This document shows, piece after piece, positions 26,229 to 36,319 of a DNA stretch of 64,000 nt. Position 1 is the first letter of the stretch. Every line of letters starts with the position of its first letter. The stretch spans positions 94,155 through 158,154 of the forward strand of contig CACFIH010000002.1 of assembly GCA_902566365.1 (NCBI GenBank), read 5' to 3'. This DNA is from an uncultured Pelagibacteraceae bacterium (GTDB lineage: Bacteria; Pseudomonadota; Alphaproteobacteria; Pelagibacterales; Pelagibacteraceae). The translations under genes and the position numbers were made by a program. Below the pieces are notes generated by a model, which saw only the letters and a list, made by a program, of their open reading frames with translations, was not told the origin of the DNA and ran no database searches.

Positions 26229-26914
26229 ATTCTTTTTTTTTCAAATTCTCTTTTTTTATCGAATTGTAGTTTAGATAACTCTTTATGGAGTTTAAGTGCA
26301 TAAAATAGTTGTGCTATTACTATTAATACTCCAAACTGTACAAAATAATTGTAAATTCCATGCATAAAGAAAGGGACAAGAAATGAATATGTTAAAAAAT
26401 TTTTATTGCCTGTAAATACGTACTTGCCAATATAAAAACCCATCAAACAACCATTTAATCCATGCATTGGCACTGCTGAATATGATCTCCAAATAGCTAC
26501 ATCTTCAGGTGTAACTCCATACTCTTTCCACTCCAAAGCCAACCTAAAGACATAATCATAATTTTCATATGTTGCAAAACCTAATGATACAGTTACTCCA
26601 TAAACTATACCGTCCATTGGTTCATTAAATTCTTTTCTTTTAATTACAATTGCGTAAAGAATTAATAATTTTAGACTTTCTTCAGTCCAAGCTGGTGCTA
26701 AAAAACTACCAAGTAATCTCTCTCTTATTTCTGTATTGTTGTTAAAATTTTCATAAATAAAAGAATTTAAAATTCCAGCGGGTAAACAAATTAAAACTCC
26801 CAGAAAAAAAACTAAAGCAATGGTGCTTTTTGGTTCTTTAAATTTATCGTTAAAAAAAAAATAAGCTAAAATTATAAATGATGGAGCAATAGTAATGATT
26901 AAAGTAGTGGACAT
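26225..26914 (-). CDS. PrsW-family intramembrane protease
   Basis: The polytopic 229-residue protein of the glutamic-type PrsW/CPBP-like superfamily has 'TEESLKLL' (Glu78-Glu79), 'FATYENYDY' (Glu117), 'PMHGLNGCLMGFY' (His151) and 'FFMHGIYNYF' (His185), the four expected catalytic-motif regions, each in a hydrophobic segment. Family members cleave membrane proteins such as anti-sigma factors. It is upstream of, and overlaps by 4 nt, the ligand-gated channel gene, so the two are translated from one message and may act together. The substrate is unknown. Confidence 0.85.
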   Translation of the reverse strand: MSTTLIITIAPSFIILAYFFFNDKFKEPKSTIALVFFLGVLICLPAGILNSFIYENFNNNTEIRERLLGSFLAPAWTEESLKLLILYAIVIKRKEFNEPMDGIVYGVTVSLGFATYENYDYVFRLALEWKEYGVTPEDVAIWRSYSAVPMHGLNGCLMGFYIGKYVFTGNKNFLTYSFLVPFFMHGIYNYFVQFGVLIVIAQLFYALKLHKELSKLQFDKKREFEKKRI

Positions 26915-26930
26915 TATTTTAATATTAATC

Positions 26931-27212
26931 TTAAGTTAATTCATCAATACACTCTCTCGCAAATCTTTTTACTAAAGGGTGTTTTGCTAAGTCCGTTCCT
27001 TCATTTTGATTTAAAAAGATAATGATTTGTTCATCATTATAAATCTCATCAAATTTATTAACATAACAAGTGCAATAAGATCTCCAAAATTTAGTACGTT
27101 CACTTTCGTTATAACATCCGTCATAGATAGCATTCCAAAAAGCTTTGCTAATTGCAAATAAAGGATTTGAAAAAAATAGTGTAAAAAAAAGAATAAGAAA
27201 AATTTTTTTCAT
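26931..27212 (-). CDS. Small secreted Cys-containing protein
   Basis: The 93-residue product has signal peptide MKKIFLILFFTLFFSNPLFA. The mature helical protein of about 73 residues has four cysteines ('DGCYNES', 'SYCTCYV', 'RECID'). It lies 16 nt upstream of the PrsW-like gene on the same strand and is possibly the first gene of that operon. The fold resembles small Cys-paired helical periplasmic proteins common in this group. The function is not recognised. Confidence 0.65.
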   Translation of the reverse strand: MKKIFLILFFTLFFSNPLFAISKAFWNAIYDGCYNESERTKFWRSYCTCYVNKFDEIYNDEQIIIFLNQNEGTDLAKHPLVKRFARECIDELT

Positions 27213-27260
27213 AGATCTTTAAACTTAACTTATTCAGATATACTTTCAAGAATTTGCTAG

Positions 27261-27662
27261 TTAATTTTTAAGGGCTTTTTTAAGATATTTCTTATCGAGG
27301 TTGCAATCTTTATATCCACGCTTAACTACATTTAAATATCTTTCTGTTGGAAATTTAAAAGATGTTTTTTTAACCATTGTATATGTCATCACTCTTTTTC
27401 CATAATATGTAAAATAATATTTTTTATATAAAACTGGAAAGTCTTCATATATATCAAGTTTTTTTTCATCACTTTTTGATATTTCAAAAAGACCACCAGG
27501 TACAATAGAATTTTTTTTATATTCAATATCTGCTGCTCTATATTTACTTCTAAAAGTAAGTCTGAAATCTTTAAGATTAATTTTCTTGATAAAGATACTA
27601 TCTTTACATCTACGTTTCATTTGAAAATGATGAAGATTACTACCGTAAGCAAAATAAAGCAT
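27261..27662 (-). CDS. Gamma-glutamylcyclotransferase-like protein (AIG2/GGCT fold)
   Basis: The 133-residue protein begins with the substrate-loop motif 'YFAYGSNLH' and has 'PGGLFEISKSDEKKLDIYEDFP', which places the catalytic Glu region as in GGCT-fold enzymes. Members cyclise gamma-glutamyl amines to release 5-oxoproline; the natural substrate here is unknown. Its start abuts the stop of the downstream-coded molybdopterin-domain gene on the same strand, so the two are probably cotranscribed. Confidence 0.8.
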   Translation of the reverse strand: MLYFAYGSNLHHFQMKRRCKDSIFIKKINLKDFRLTFRSKYRAADIEYKKNSIVPGGLFEISKSDEKKLDIYEDFPVLYKKYYFTYYGKRVMTYTMVKKTSFKFPTERYLNVVKRGYKDCNLDKKYLKKALKN

Positions 27663-28412
27663 TTACCGATCTACTATTTCAATTTTTTTTTCTTTAATAA
27701 ATTCTAAAATTTGAGAATTACATAGGTCTATTTTAGATTGATCTTCAGATCGAAGTACAATCGAGACACCTAGTTTTCCTGCATGAAAAAATGGGTAACT
27801 ACCTATCTCGACTTCTTTATTTTTATCTTGAACTTTAGTTAGTGAGCTAGCGATTTCACTTTCAACTGTTTTTAAACTTATTGTGTGACTTAAGATAGGT
27901 TGGCCCCCTACTATTTTATTTTTAAGTCCTCCTAACATAGATTTTAAAATTGAAGGAACTCCAGGTAAACAGAATACATTGTTTACACTAAATCCTGGGG
28001 CGCCACTTGTTGGGTTAAGTATTAATTCTGCATTTTCTGGCATCCAAACCATTTTTTGTCTGCCTTCATTAAATTCACCAGGCTTGTAATACGCCTCAAG
28101 AATTTTAAAAGCTTCTTTATGTATCTCATATTTTAAATCAAAAGCTTTTGCTACTGACTGAGCTGTAATATCATCATGTGTAGGTCCTATTCCACCGGTC
28201 GTAAAAACATAATCATTTTCTGATCTTAAGATATTTAAAGTGTCTATGATTTTTTTTTCTAGGTCAGGAACAACTCTTACTTCATTTACTTTTACACCAA
28301 TTGAATTCAACCAATTTGCTAAAGTATTGGTATTTGTATCTTGAGTTCTTCCAGAGAGAATTTCATTTCCAATAATTAATATCGCGGCATTTACTTTTGT
28401 GTTTTTTGTCAT
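27663..28412 (-). CDS. MoaB/Mog-type molybdopterin-binding domain protein (CinA N-terminal-like)
   Basis: The 249-residue protein has the MoCF-like fold: 'AAILIIGNEILSGRTQDTN', 'VFTTGGIGPTHDDITAQSVAKAF' and 'GAPGFSVNNVFCLPGVPSIL'. This is the architecture of the CinA N-terminal domain and of stand-alone paralogues often labelled competence/damage-inducible; the C-terminal nicotinamide-nucleotide amidase domain of CinA is missing. An ADP-ribose or nucleotide pyrophosphatase activity is known for related domains, but the role here is uncertain. It is divergent from sfsA, with only 21 nt between start codons. Confidence 0.8.
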   Translation of the reverse strand: MTKNTKVNAAILIIGNEILSGRTQDTNTNTLANWLNSIGVKVNEVRVVPDLEKKIIDTLNILRSENDYVFTTGGIGPTHDDITAQSVAKAFDLKYEIHKEAFKILEAYYKPGEFNEGRQKMVWMPENAELILNPTSGAPGFSVNNVFCLPGVPSILKSMLGGLKNKIVGGQPILSHTISLKTVESEIASSLTKVQDKNKEVEIGSYPFFHAGKLGVSIVLRSEDQSKIDLCNSQILEFIKEKKIEIVDR

Positions 28413-28421
28413 TTTTATATG

Positions 28422-28427
28422 TATAAT
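28422..28427 (+). promoter_or_regulatory. -10 element upstream of sfsA (possible leaderless start)
   Basis: A perfect TATAAT lies 6 nt before the preferred sfsA ATG (28434). No convincing -35 is seen. Transcription would start at about the initiation codon, giving a leaderless message for the sfsA-map-pur run. Confidence 0.35.
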
Positions 28428-28433
28428 TTGATT

Positions 28434-29132
28434 ATGGAATTTACCAAGTCTTTAATTAAAGGCAAATTAATCAAAAGATATAAACGTTTTTTTGTTGATA
28501 TAAAATTAGGTAAAGACATTGTCACAGCCCATTGCCCAAATACTGGTTCAATGAGAGGGCTACTAAACGAAGGTAATGAAGTTTATCTGCTTAAAAATGA
28601 TGATCCTAAAAGAAAATTAAAATATAGTTTAGAAATAATTAAAGCCCACAAAAATCTCATTGGTGTTAACACCCATATGGCAAACAAAATCGTCAGTCAT
28701 GGTTTAAAAAATAATTTAATCAAAGAATTAAAAAATAATGAAAAAATTAAATCTGAAGTTTTTTTCAATAAAGAAACAAGATTTGATTTTTTATTAGAAA
28801 AAAATAAACAAAATAGCTTTATAGAGGTAAAAAATGTAACACTTTTTAGAGAAGAAAAAACCGCTGAATTTCCGGATGCAATTACGTCCCGGGGCTCTAA
28901 ACATTTACTTACCCTTATTGATGCCATAAAAAAAGGATATAAATCTTACTTGATATTTTTGGTACAAATACAAAACATGGAGTATTTTAAAGTAGCTAGA
29001 GATATAGATAATAAATATTATGAAAATTATCTCAAAGCAAAAAAAGCAGGTGTTATTTTTTTAGCTTATAGGTGTAAAATAAGTTCAAAAAAAATATTTA
29101 TTGATAAAAAAATTAAAATTATAGATGAGTGA
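28434..29132 (+). CDS. sfsA: Sugar fermentation stimulation protein A homologue
   Basis: The 232-residue protein (start MEFTKSLIKGKL; the track start at 28419 adds five residues and lies inside the probable promoter) has an N-terminal OB-like part ('AHCPNTGSMRGLL') and a nuclease-like C-terminal fold ('FIEVKNVTLFREEKTAEFPDA'). SfsA is conserved in proteobacteria. Its molecular role is unclear; DNA binding and nuclease activity have been suggested from the fold. It overlaps map by 8 nt as the first gene of the map-pur run. Confidence 0.9.
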   Translation: MEFTKSLIKGKLIKRYKRFFVDIKLGKDIVTAHCPNTGSMRGLLNEGNEVYLLKNDDPKRKLKYSLEIIKAHKNLIGVNTHMANKIVSHGLKNNLIKELKNNEKIKSEVFFNKETRFDFLLEKNKQNSFIEVKNVTLFREEKTAEFPDAITSRGSKHLLTLIDAIKKGYKSYLIFLVQIQNMEYFKVARDIDNKYYENYLKAKKAGVIFLAYRCKISSKKIFIDKKIKIIDE

Positions 29133-29898
29133 TTATTCAGAAAAATTTGAAAAAATGAGAATGGCGGGGAAACTCGCCGCTGAAACTTTAGATATGCTTA
29201 CTGATAATATAAAAGAGGGTATATCAACCTCCTATATTGATAAACTTGGATATGAATTTATTCGTGATAATGGAGGATACTCAGCTCCATTATACTATCG
29301 TGGTTTTAAAAAATCCTTATGTACTTCATTAAATCATGTGATTTGTCATGGTGTTCCCTCTGAGGAAAGAATTTTAGAAGAAGGAGATGCTGTAAATGTT
29401 GATGTAACTGCAATTGTTGATGAACATTATGGAGATACTAGTAGAATGTTTTGTATTGGAAAAACTTCTGTAAAGTTAAATAACCTCATCAATACTACTT
29501 ATGAGTCTATGATGAAAGCAATTAATATTTTAAAGCCTGGCATTAAGCTTGGAGACATTGGATACGAAATACAATCTTATGTTGAGAAAAAAGGTTTTTC
29601 TGTTGTTAGAGATTTTTGTGGTCATGGTATAAGTACAACATTTCATGAACCACCAAATATATTACACTATGGAAATAAAAATACTGGAAAAGAGTTGTTT
29701 CCAGGCATGACTTTTACAATTGAACCAATGATCAATGCTGGTAAATATGATGTAAAAATGCTCAATGATGGCTGGACTGCTGTTACAAAAGATAAATCTT
29801 TATCAGCACAATTTGAACATACAGTAGGAATTACAGAAAATGGTTATGAAATCTTTACAGAATCTGCTAAGGGTTATTCAAAGCCTCCATATTTATAA
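29125..29898 (+). CDS. map: Type I methionine aminopeptidase
   Basis: It removes the initiator Met from nascent proteins. The 257-residue type Ia enzyme has the five metal ligands in order: two Asp in 'NVDVTAIVDEHYGDTSRMF', His in 'CGHGISTTFHEPP', Glu in 'FTIEPMIN' and Glu in 'AQFEHTVGIT'. No N-terminal extension is present. It overlaps sfsA by 8 nt and is followed after 3 nt by purB. Confidence 0.96.
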   Translation: MSDYSEKFEKMRMAGKLAAETLDMLTDNIKEGISTSYIDKLGYEFIRDNGGYSAPLYYRGFKKSLCTSLNHVICHGVPSEERILEEGDAVNVDVTAIVDEHYGDTSRMFCIGKTSVKLNNLINTTYESMMKAINILKPGIKLGDIGYEIQSYVEKKGFSVVRDFCGHGISTTFHEPPNILHYGNKNTGKELFPGMTFTIEPMINAGKYDVKMLNDGWTAVTKDKSLSAQFEHTVGITENGYEIFTESAKGYSKPPYL

Positions 29899-29901
29899 TT
29901 A

Positions 29902-31194
29902 ATGATTAAAAGATATTCGAGAAAAGAACTCACTGATATTTGGTCAGAGGAAAATAAATATAAAATTTGGCTAGATGTTGAGATCGCTGCAGCACAAGCT
30001 ATGGAAAAACTTGGCCAAATCCCTAAGGGAGTTTCATCAGTTGTAAGAAAAAAAGCAAAAATTAATGTTAAAAGAATTCATCAAATTGAAAGTCAGGTTA
30101 AACACGATGTAATTGCTTTCCTAACTTCGGTTACTGAAAAAGCTGGGATTAAAGCAAGATATCTTCATCAGGGCATGACTTCCTCTGATGTTCTAGATAC
30201 TAGTTTTAATATACAATTAGTTCAATCAGGAAAAATTCTTCTTAAGGATTTAGACCAAATTCTTAAAGTAATTAAAAAACAAGCAAAGAAATATAAGTTA
30301 ACACCTTGTATGGGAAGAAGCCACGGAATACATGCTGAGCCAATTACATTTGGTCTAAAACTAGCATCATTTTATGAAGAGTTTAAAAGAAATAAAAAAA
30401 GATTGATTCATGCGATTGATGAAGTATCAACTTGTGCAATTTCAGGAGCGGTTGGAACTTTTGCAAATATAAACCCAAATGTTGAAAAACATGTTGCAAA
30501 AAAACTAGGTTTAAAAGTTGAGCCTATTTCAACTCAAGTTATTCCAAGAGATCGTCATGCTTTTTATTTCTCAGTTTTAGGAATTATTGCTGGTTCAATA
30601 GAAAGGGTTGCTACTGAAATTAGACATTTACAAAGAACAGAAGTTTATGAGCTTCAAGAATTCTTTTCAAAAAATCAAAAAGGCTCATCAGCAATGCCTC
30701 ATAAAAAAAATCCTATTCTAAGTGAAAATCTTACTGGACTTGCTAGAATGGTTAGAAGTTCAGTAACCCCTGCCCTAGAAAATATTGCCTTATGGCATGA
30801 GAGAGACATTTCGCATTCAAGTGTAGAGAGAAATATAGGACCAGATGCTAATATAACTCTTGATTTTGCATTAGTTAGATTAACTAACATTTTAGATAAT
30901 ATGATTGTTTATCCCAAAAAAATGTTAGAAAACTTAAATTTAACTAAAGGACTTATTTTTTCACAAGAGCTTATGTTGGAGTTAACTAAAACAGGTTTGA
31001 GTAGGGAAAAATCTTATAAAATGGTTCAAACTTACGCAAAAAAATGTTTTGCTGAGAATCTAAATTTATTTGAGGTGATCCAATCTGATAAATACATAAT
31101 GAGTAAAATTCCATCAAAAAAATTAAAGACTATTTTTAGTTATTCCAAACATTTCAAAAATGTAAATTTAATTTTTAGAAGAGTATTTAAATAA
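29902..31194 (+). CDS. purB: Adenylosuccinate lyase
   Basis: It catalyses two fumarate eliminations in purine synthesis (SAICAR to AICAR, and adenylosuccinate to AMP). The 430-residue protein of the fumarase/aspartase superfamily carries the signature '[11 protein letters not shown]' (about 265-275), 'MTSSDVLDT' and '[14 protein letters not shown]' with catalytic His. It is the first of five consecutive pur genes; its last base is shared with the purC start. Confidence 0.97.
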   Translation: MIKRYSRKELTDIWSEENKYKIWLDVEIAAAQAMEKLGQIPKGVSSVVRKKAKINVKRIHQIESQVKHDVIAFLTSVTEKAGIKARYLHQGMTSSDVLDTSFNIQLVQSGKILLKDLDQILKVIKKQAKKYKLTPCMGRSHGIHAEPITFGLKLASFYEEFKRNKKRLIHAIDEVSTCAISGAVGTFANINPNVEKHVAKKLGLKVEPISTQVIPRDRHAFYFSVLGIIAGSIERVATEIRHLQRTEVYELQEFFSKNQKGSSAMPHKKNPILSENLTGLARMVRSSVTPALENIALWHERDISHSSVERNIGPDANITLDFALVRLTNILDNMIVYPKKMLENLNLTKGLIFSQELMLELTKTGLSREKSYKMVQTYAKKCFAENLNLFEVIQSDKYIMSKIPSKKLKTIFSYSKHFKNVNLIFRRVFK

Positions 31195-31979
31195 TGAAAA
31201 AAGGTAAGAAACTGTACGAAGGAAAAGCAAAAATTATTTATGCTACATCTGACAAAAATTTAGTTATCCAATATTTTAAAGATGATGCTACAGCTTTTAA
31301 CAATCAAAAAAAAAGTACTATCGAAGGTAAAGGTGTTTTAAATAATAGAATTTCAGAACATATCCTTTCAAATCTATCACAAATTGGAATTAAAAATCAC
31401 CTAGTCAAACGTCTCAATATGCGAGAACAAGTGATCAAACTTGTAGAAATAATTCCAATAGAATTCATAACAAGAAATGTTGCTACAGGATCAATTACCA
31501 AAAGATTGGGTATTGAGGATGGTACAGTTCTTAAGGAACCATTAATCGAATATTGTTTAAAAGATGATGCTTTAGGAGATCCATTAATTGCTGAGGAGCA
31601 TATTTATGCTTTTGATTGGGCTACAAAAAAAGAAATAGAAAAAATAAAAAATATGATTTTAAGAATAAATGACTTTATGGTTGGTATGTTTAGAGGAATT
31701 GGAATTAAACTAATTGATTTTAAATTAGAATTTGGAAGAATTAAAAATAATGGAAAAAATGAAATACTTTTAGCTGATGAAATAAGTCCTGACACTTGTA
31801 GATTATGGGATTCTATTACTGACAAGAAGCTAGACAAAGATAGATTTAGAAAAGATTTGGGAGATTTAATTCCAGCTTATACAGAAGTTGCAAAAAGATT
31901 AGGTATTTTACATGAACAATCGAATGTAGCTGCTGTAAATGTCACAAAATTATCTTCTGTTAAGAAAAAAAGTAAATGA
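31194..31979 (+). CDS. purC: SAICAR synthetase
   Basis: It ligates aspartate to CAIR with ATP. The 261-residue protein starts with the glycine-rich '[13 protein letters not shown]' and has '[17 protein letters not shown]' and '[14 protein letters not shown]' as in bacterial PurC. It overlaps purB by 1 nt and purS by 4 nt (ATGA). The C-terminal tail is slightly longer than in E. coli and Lys-rich. Confidence 0.97.
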   Translation: MKKGKKLYEGKAKIIYATSDKNLVIQYFKDDATAFNNQKKSTIEGKGVLNNRISEHILSNLSQIGIKNHLVKRLNMREQVIKLVEIIPIEFITRNVATGSITKRLGIEDGTVLKEPLIEYCLKDDALGDPLIAEEHIYAFDWATKKEIEKIKNMILRINDFMVGMFRGIGIKLIDFKLEFGRIKNNGKNEILLADEISPDTCRLWDSITDKKLDKDRFRKDLGDLIPAYTEVAKRLGILHEQSNVAAVNVTKLSSVKKKSK

Positions 31980-32218
31980 AAGTATCTGCAATAATCACAT
32001 TAAAAAAAGATGTTCTTGATCCACAGGGCAAAGTCATACATCAGGCTTTGGATGGAATGGGCTTCAAAGATGTTAATGAAGTAAGACAGGGAAAGTATTT
32101 TGAAATAGATGTAAAAGAAAATGATCCAAAAAAAGCTCAAAAAATTGTTGAGGATATGTGTAATAAGTTATTAGCAAATCTTGTCATAGAAAATTATAAA
32201 ATTATTGAGACACAATAA
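31976..32218 (+). CDS. purS: FGAM synthetase subunit PurS
   Basis: This 80-residue small subunit bridges PurQ and PurL in the three-part formylglycinamidine synthetase, supporting ammonia transfer. Recognised by size, '[30 protein letters not shown]' and position between purC and purQ. It overlaps purC by 4 nt. Confidence 0.95.
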   Translation: MKVSAIITLKKDVLDPQGKVIHQALDGMGFKDVNEVRQGKYFEIDVKENDPKKAQKIVEDMCNKLLANLVIENYKIIETQ

Positions 32219-32221
32219 TTA

Positions 32222-32905
32222 ATGAAATCAACTGTAATAACTTTTCCTGGTTCTAATTGCGATAGAGACATACACGTAGCATTAAAAAAATTTGGATTTA
32301 ACAATAAAATGGTTTGGCATGATGACAATGAACTACCTAAATGTGATTTAGTAGTTTTGCCTGGAGGCTTTTCCTACGGCGATTATTTAAGATGTGGAAG
32401 TATGGCAGCAAAATCAAAAATTATGCAATCAGTTATAAATTTTGCAAAATCAGGTGGCTTGGTCATGGGAATTTGTAATGGCTTTCAAATATTAGTTGAA
32501 ACAGGTTTAGTCCCAGGAGTTTTATTAAGAAATAAATATTTGGAATTTATTTGTAAAAATGTTTTTGTTAAAATTGATAACAAAGACAACCCTTACTTTA
32601 AAAATATTGAGAAAGATGTTTTTGAGTTTCATATTGCTCACAATGAAGGAAATTATTTTTGTACTAAAGATCAGCTCAAAGAAATTGAAGATAATAATCA
32701 AGTAGCAATTTATTATTGTAGTGAAAAAGGAAAAACTGAGGAAACATTTAATCCAAATGGGTCAATTAAAAATATTGCGGGAATTTTTAATAAAGAAAAA
32801 AATGTTTTAGGAATGATGCCTCACCCTGAAAGAATGATTGATCAAAGTTTATCAGGAGAAGATGGATCTTTATTTTTTAAAAATTTAATAAACAACATCA
32901 AATAA
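32222..32905 (+). CDS. purQ: FGAM synthetase glutaminase subunit PurQ
   Basis: This class I glutamine amidotransferase subunit releases ammonia from glutamine. The 227-residue protein has the nucleophile Cys in '[11 protein letters not shown]', an oxyanion strand '[13 protein letters not shown]' and the catalytic His/Glu in 'MMPHPERM'. It overlaps the purL start by 1 nt. Confidence 0.97.
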   Translation: MKSTVITFPGSNCDRDIHVALKKFGFNNKMVWHDDNELPKCDLVVLPGGFSYGDYLRCGSMAAKSKIMQSVINFAKSGGLVMGICNGFQILVETGLVPGVLLRNKYLEFICKNVFVKIDNKDNPYFKNIEKDVFEFHIAHNEGNYFCTKDQLKEIEDNNQVAIYYCSEKGKTEETFNPNGSIKNIAGIFNKEKNVLGMMPHPERMIDQSLSGEDGSLFFKNLINNIK

Positions 32906-35097
32906 TGACAGTTAACGAAAAAGTTGCGATTGATCATGGTCTTAAGGCAGATGAATATAAGAAAATTTGTAATTTGTTAAAAAGAACACCTAATCTTACT
33001 GAGCTTGGAATTTTTTCTGCGATGTGGAATGAACATTGTTCTTATAAATCCTCAAGACTCCATCTTAAAAAATTACCTACTAGGGGAAAAAAAGTTATTC
33101 AAGGACCTGGTGAAAATGCTGGGGTAATTGATATTGAAGATGGTGATGCTATCGTATTTAAGATTGAAAGTCATAATCATCCTTCTTTTATTGAACCATA
33201 TCAAGGTGCTGCAACAGGTGTCGGCGGGATTATGAGAGATGTTTTTACAATGGGCGCAAGACCCATTGCAAATTTAAATTCAATACATTTTGGATCCCCA
33301 CAGCATAAAAAAACAAAAAATCTTTTACGAGGTGTGGTTCATGGAATTGGTGGTTATGGAAACTGCATGGGAGTTCCAACAATTGCTGGTCAAACTTCTT
33401 TCGATAGTTCTTATAATGGCAATATTTTAGTAAATGCAATGACATTAGGATTAGTCAAAAAAGATAAGATTTTCTATTCTAAGGCAGCAGGACTAAATAA
33501 ACCAGTTATCTATGTGGGATCTAAAACTGGAAGAGACGGTATTCATGGAGCTAGTATGGCTTCTGCAAGTTTTGATGAAAAAATAGAAGAAAAAAAACCA
33601 ACTGTACAAGTTGGAGATCCATTTACAGAAAAACTTTTATTAGAAGCTTGTTTAGAACTAATGGCTGGAGACTCTATAATTGCGATCCAAGACATGGGGG
33701 CAGCTGGTCTAACATCATCAAGTATTGAGATGGCATCTAAAGGTAACTTGGGTATAGAAATAAATTTAAATAAAGTTCCTTGTAGAGAGACAAAAATGAC
33801 ACCTTATGAAATTATGCTATCAGAAAGTCAGGAAAGAATGTTGATTGTTCTAGAAAATGGAAAAGAAGAATTAGCAAAAAAAATATTTGATAAATGGAAT
33901 TTGGACTTTGCAGTTATCGGTAAAACTACAGACTCTAAAAATATTGAATTATTTTTTGATGAACAAAAAGTTGCTAGTATTCCTATTAATACTTTAGTTG
34001 AAAATTCTCCAATGTATGACAGACAATGGAAGAAGGCTAAACTACCACAAAAAAATAAAATTAAAAAAGATGATTTAAAAAAACTTAAAATTAAAGATGT
34101 AATAAAAAAAATTTTATCTAATCCAAATATATGTAGCAAGGAGTGGATTTGGCAACAGTATGATCATACGGTAATGGGAGATACAATTCAAAAACCAGGG
34201 GGAGACTCAGGAGTTGTAAGAGTTCATGGTACAAATAAAGCTATAGCAGCAACTGTAGACTCTTCAGCCGTTTACTGTTGGGCTCATCCACTTTCTGGTG
34301 GAAAACAAATAGTTTGTGAAAGTTGGAGAAATTTAATCTCTGTTGGAGCAACACCAATTGCAATTACGAACTGTTTAAATTTTGGTAGTCCTGAAAATGA
34401 GGAGAATATGGGTGAATTTGTTGAATGTGTTCAAGGTATTGGAGAAGCTTGTAAATATTTAAATTTTCCGGTGGTTTCTGGAAATGTCTCTTTTTACAAC
34501 CAAACTAAAGAAATAGGAATTAAACCTACACCATCCATAGGTGGGGTTGGTCTTATTAAAGATTACACTAAAATGATCACAATGGATTTTAAAGAATTAA
34601 ATAATCTAGTTTTATTAATTGGTAAAACCGAAGGTCACATTGATCAAAGTTTATTTGCAAGAACGATTTTAAATGAAAAAAATGGCCCACCCCCTGAAAT
34701 AAATCTTTTTAACGAAAAAAATAATGGTGAAACAATTCTTCAATTAATCAAAGAAAATTTTGTGAAAAGTGCTCATGATGTATCTCTTGGTGGAACTCTT
34801 ACAGCAATTTGTAAAATGTGTATTAAAGGAGATAAAGGAATCATTTTAGACAAACCCAAGTCTTTAATAAATGAAATAGAATATTTTTTTTCAGAAGATC
34901 AAGGAAGATATATAATCGAAATCCGACCTGGCGATTTAAAAAAAGTAATAAAAATTTTAGATGAAAATTCAGTTCACTATGAAAAATTAGGTAAAATTAT
35001 TGAAAAATACATGTCAATTGATCAAAAGACAAACATTACAATTGACGAATTAAAATCTTATAATACAAATTGGTTAACTAATTATATGAGATCATAA
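32905..35097 (+). CDS. purL: FGAM synthetase large subunit PurL
   Basis: The 730-residue ATP-dependent synthetase subunit is the small-type PurL that needs PurS and PurQ, unlike the fused form of about 1,300 residues in gammaproteobacteria. Motifs present are '[24 protein letters not shown]', '[15 protein letters not shown]' and, in the second half, '[11 protein letters not shown]' and 'SAHDVSLGG'. Its stop overlaps the bolA start (1 nt). Confidence 0.97.
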   Translation: MTVNEKVAIDHGLKADEYKKICNLLKRTPNLTELGIFSAMWNEHCSYKSSRLHLKKLPTRGKKVIQGPGENAGVIDIEDGDAIVFKIESHNHPSFIEPYQGAATGVGGIMRDVFTMGARPIANLNSIHFGSPQHKKTKNLLRGVVHGIGGYGNCMGVPTIAGQTSFDSSYNGNILVNAMTLGLVKKDKIFYSKAAGLNKPVIYVGSKTGRDGIHGASMASASFDEKIEEKKPTVQVGDPFTEKLLLEACLELMAGDSIIAIQDMGAAGLTSSSIEMASKGNLGIEINLNKVPCRETKMTPYEIMLSESQERMLIVLENGKEELAKKIFDKWNLDFAVIGKTTDSKNIELFFDEQKVASIPINTLVENSPMYDRQWKKAKLPQKNKIKKDDLKKLKIKDVIKKILSNPNICSKEWIWQQYDHTVMGDTIQKPGGDSGVVRVHGTNKAIAATVDSSAVYCWAHPLSGGKQIVCESWRNLISVGATPIAITNCLNFGSPENEENMGEFVECVQGIGEACKYLNFPVVSGNVSFYNQTKEIGIKPTPSIGGVGLIKDYTKMITMDFKELNNLVLLIGKTEGHIDQSLFARTILNEKNGPPPEINLFNEKNNGETILQLIKENFVKSAHDVSLGGTLTAICKMCIKGDKGIILDKPKSLINEIEYFFSEDQGRYIIEIRPGDLKKVIKILDENSVHYEKLGKIIEKYMSIDQKTNITIDELKSYNTNWLTNYMRS

Positions 35098-35327
35098 TGG
35101 CAATGGATTTAAAAGAAATTGAAAAATATATCAAAGATGCAATGCCAGATGCTTTAGTTGAAATAGAAGATCTTGCTGGTGATGGAAATCATTATTCTGC
35201 AACTATTACATCTTCTTTGTTTTCAGGTAAAAGTAAAATAGAGCAACATAAGATGGTTTATAGTTCTTTAAAGGGTAAAATGGGTAACGAATTACATGCT
35301 TTAGCAATTAAAACTAAGGAACAATAA
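35097..35327 (+). CDS. bolA: BolA-family protein
   Basis: The 76-residue BolA/IbaG-like protein has the class II KH-like fold with conserved 'VEIEDLAGDGNHYSATITS' and a C-terminal 'HALAIKTKE'. BolA proteins pair with monothiol CGFS glutaredoxins to handle [2Fe-2S] clusters; the partner is encoded directly downstream with a 1-nt overlap. Its position behind purL may reflect the Fe-S demand of purine synthesis, or simply genome streamlining. Confidence 0.92.
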   Translation: MAMDLKEIEKYIKDAMPDALVEIEDLAGDGNHYSATITSSLFSGKSKIEQHKMVYSSLKGKMGNELHALAIKTKEQ

Positions 35328-35659
35328 TGGATGATCAAACAAAGACACTGATACAAAATCATATAGATAGTAATGAAGTTTGTTTATTTATGAAAGGAAC
35401 GCCTGATGCTCCCCAATGTGGTTTCTCAATGGCTGTTTCAAATATGCTTAAAATTTTAGAGGTAAATTTTAAAGGAATAAATGTTTTAGAAAATCAATCT
35501 TTAAGAGAAGGAATAAAAGTATTTAGTGATTGGCCAACTATTCCTCAACTTTATATCAAAAAAGAATTCGTGGGTGGATGTGATATTGTGAAAGAATTAT
35601 ATGAAAATGGCGAACTAAAGAAAATTTTTGATTCCAAAGGTATAAGTTATAAGAAGTAA
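35327..35659 (+). CDS. grxD: Monothiol glutaredoxin, CGFS type
   Basis: This Fe-S cluster carrier glutaredoxin has 110 residues. The active site 'KGTPDAPQCGFS' has Cys31, and the glutathione-binding elements 'DWPTIPQLYIKKEFVGGCDI' follow. The adjacent bolA gene supports a BolA-Grx complex. It is the last gene of the plus-strand run and converges on rpsD with 2 nt between stop codons, with no room for a classic terminator outside coding sequence. Confidence 0.96.
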   Translation: MDDQTKTLIQNHIDSNEVCLFMKGTPDAPQCGFSMAVSNMLKILEVNFKGINVLENQSLREGIKVFSDWPTIPQLYIKKEFVGGCDIVKELYENGELKKIFDSKGISYKK

Positions 35660-35661
35660 TC

Positions 35662-36279
35662 TTATCTAGAATAATATTCAATTACCAAATTCGGTTCCAT
35701 CACAACTGGATATGGAACCTCTTCGAACTTTGGAATTCTAACAAATTTAAATTTTTTGTTTTTTTCATCCATTTGAATATATTCAGGCGTTTCTCTCTCT
35801 TTGTTAGCAAGAGCAATATCTATAATCGCTAACTGTTTAGATTTATCTCTTATTTCTATGGTATCTTCCTCTTTTACAGAATAACTTGATATATTTACTT
35901 TCTTAGCATTCACTTTGACATGACCATGATTAATTAATTGTCTGGCTGAAAAAATAGTTGTAGCAAATTTTGCTCTATAAATTACTGCATCTAATCTTCT
36001 TTCGAGTAAACCTATAAGGTTTTCACTTGTATCTCCCTTAAGCATACTTGCTTTTTTATAAATATTTCTAAATTGTCTTTCATTAATATTTCCATAATAT
36101 GCTTTAAGTTTTTGTTTAGCTTGAAGCTGGATACCATAATCTGATGGTTTTGAAGTTTTTGTTTGACCATGTTGTCCTGGTCCATATGCTCTAGTATTAA
36201 ATGGGCTTTTAGGTCTGCCCCAAAGGTTTACTTTTAGTCTTCTGTCTACTTTATGTTTAGAGTTTAATCTTTTTGTCAT
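35662..36279 (-). CDS. rpsD: 30S ribosomal protein S4
   Basis: S4 initiates assembly of the 30S body and lines the mRNA entry channel. The 205-residue protein has the N-terminal '[18 protein letters not shown]' region and an S4 RNA-binding domain ('[36 protein letters not shown]'). It is solitary here, with its own strong promoter inside the end of trmJ. Confidence 0.98.
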   Translation of the reverse strand: MTKRLNSKHKVDRRLKVNLWGRPKSPFNTRAYGPGQHGQTKTSKPSDYGIQLQAKQKLKAYYGNINERQFRNIYKKASMLKGDTSENLIGLLERRLDAVIYRAKFATTIFSARQLINHGHVKVNAKKVNISSYSVKEEDTIEIRDKSKQLAIIDIALANKERETPEYIQMDEKNKKFKFVRIPKFEEVPYPVVMEPNLVIEYYSR

Positions 36280-36291
36280 TTAATAGAGGGC

Positions 36292-36319
36292 TTTATAAAC
36301 TTACTCATTATTTTGTCAA
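36292..36319 (-). promoter_or_regulatory. Putative rpsD promoter
   Basis: On the minus strand TTGACA (36314-36319) and TATAAA (36292-36297) are 16 bp apart. The -35 lies within the last codons of trmJ. The predicted start is near 36285, about 6 nt before the rpsD ATG, so the leader is almost absent. Confidence 0.55.
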
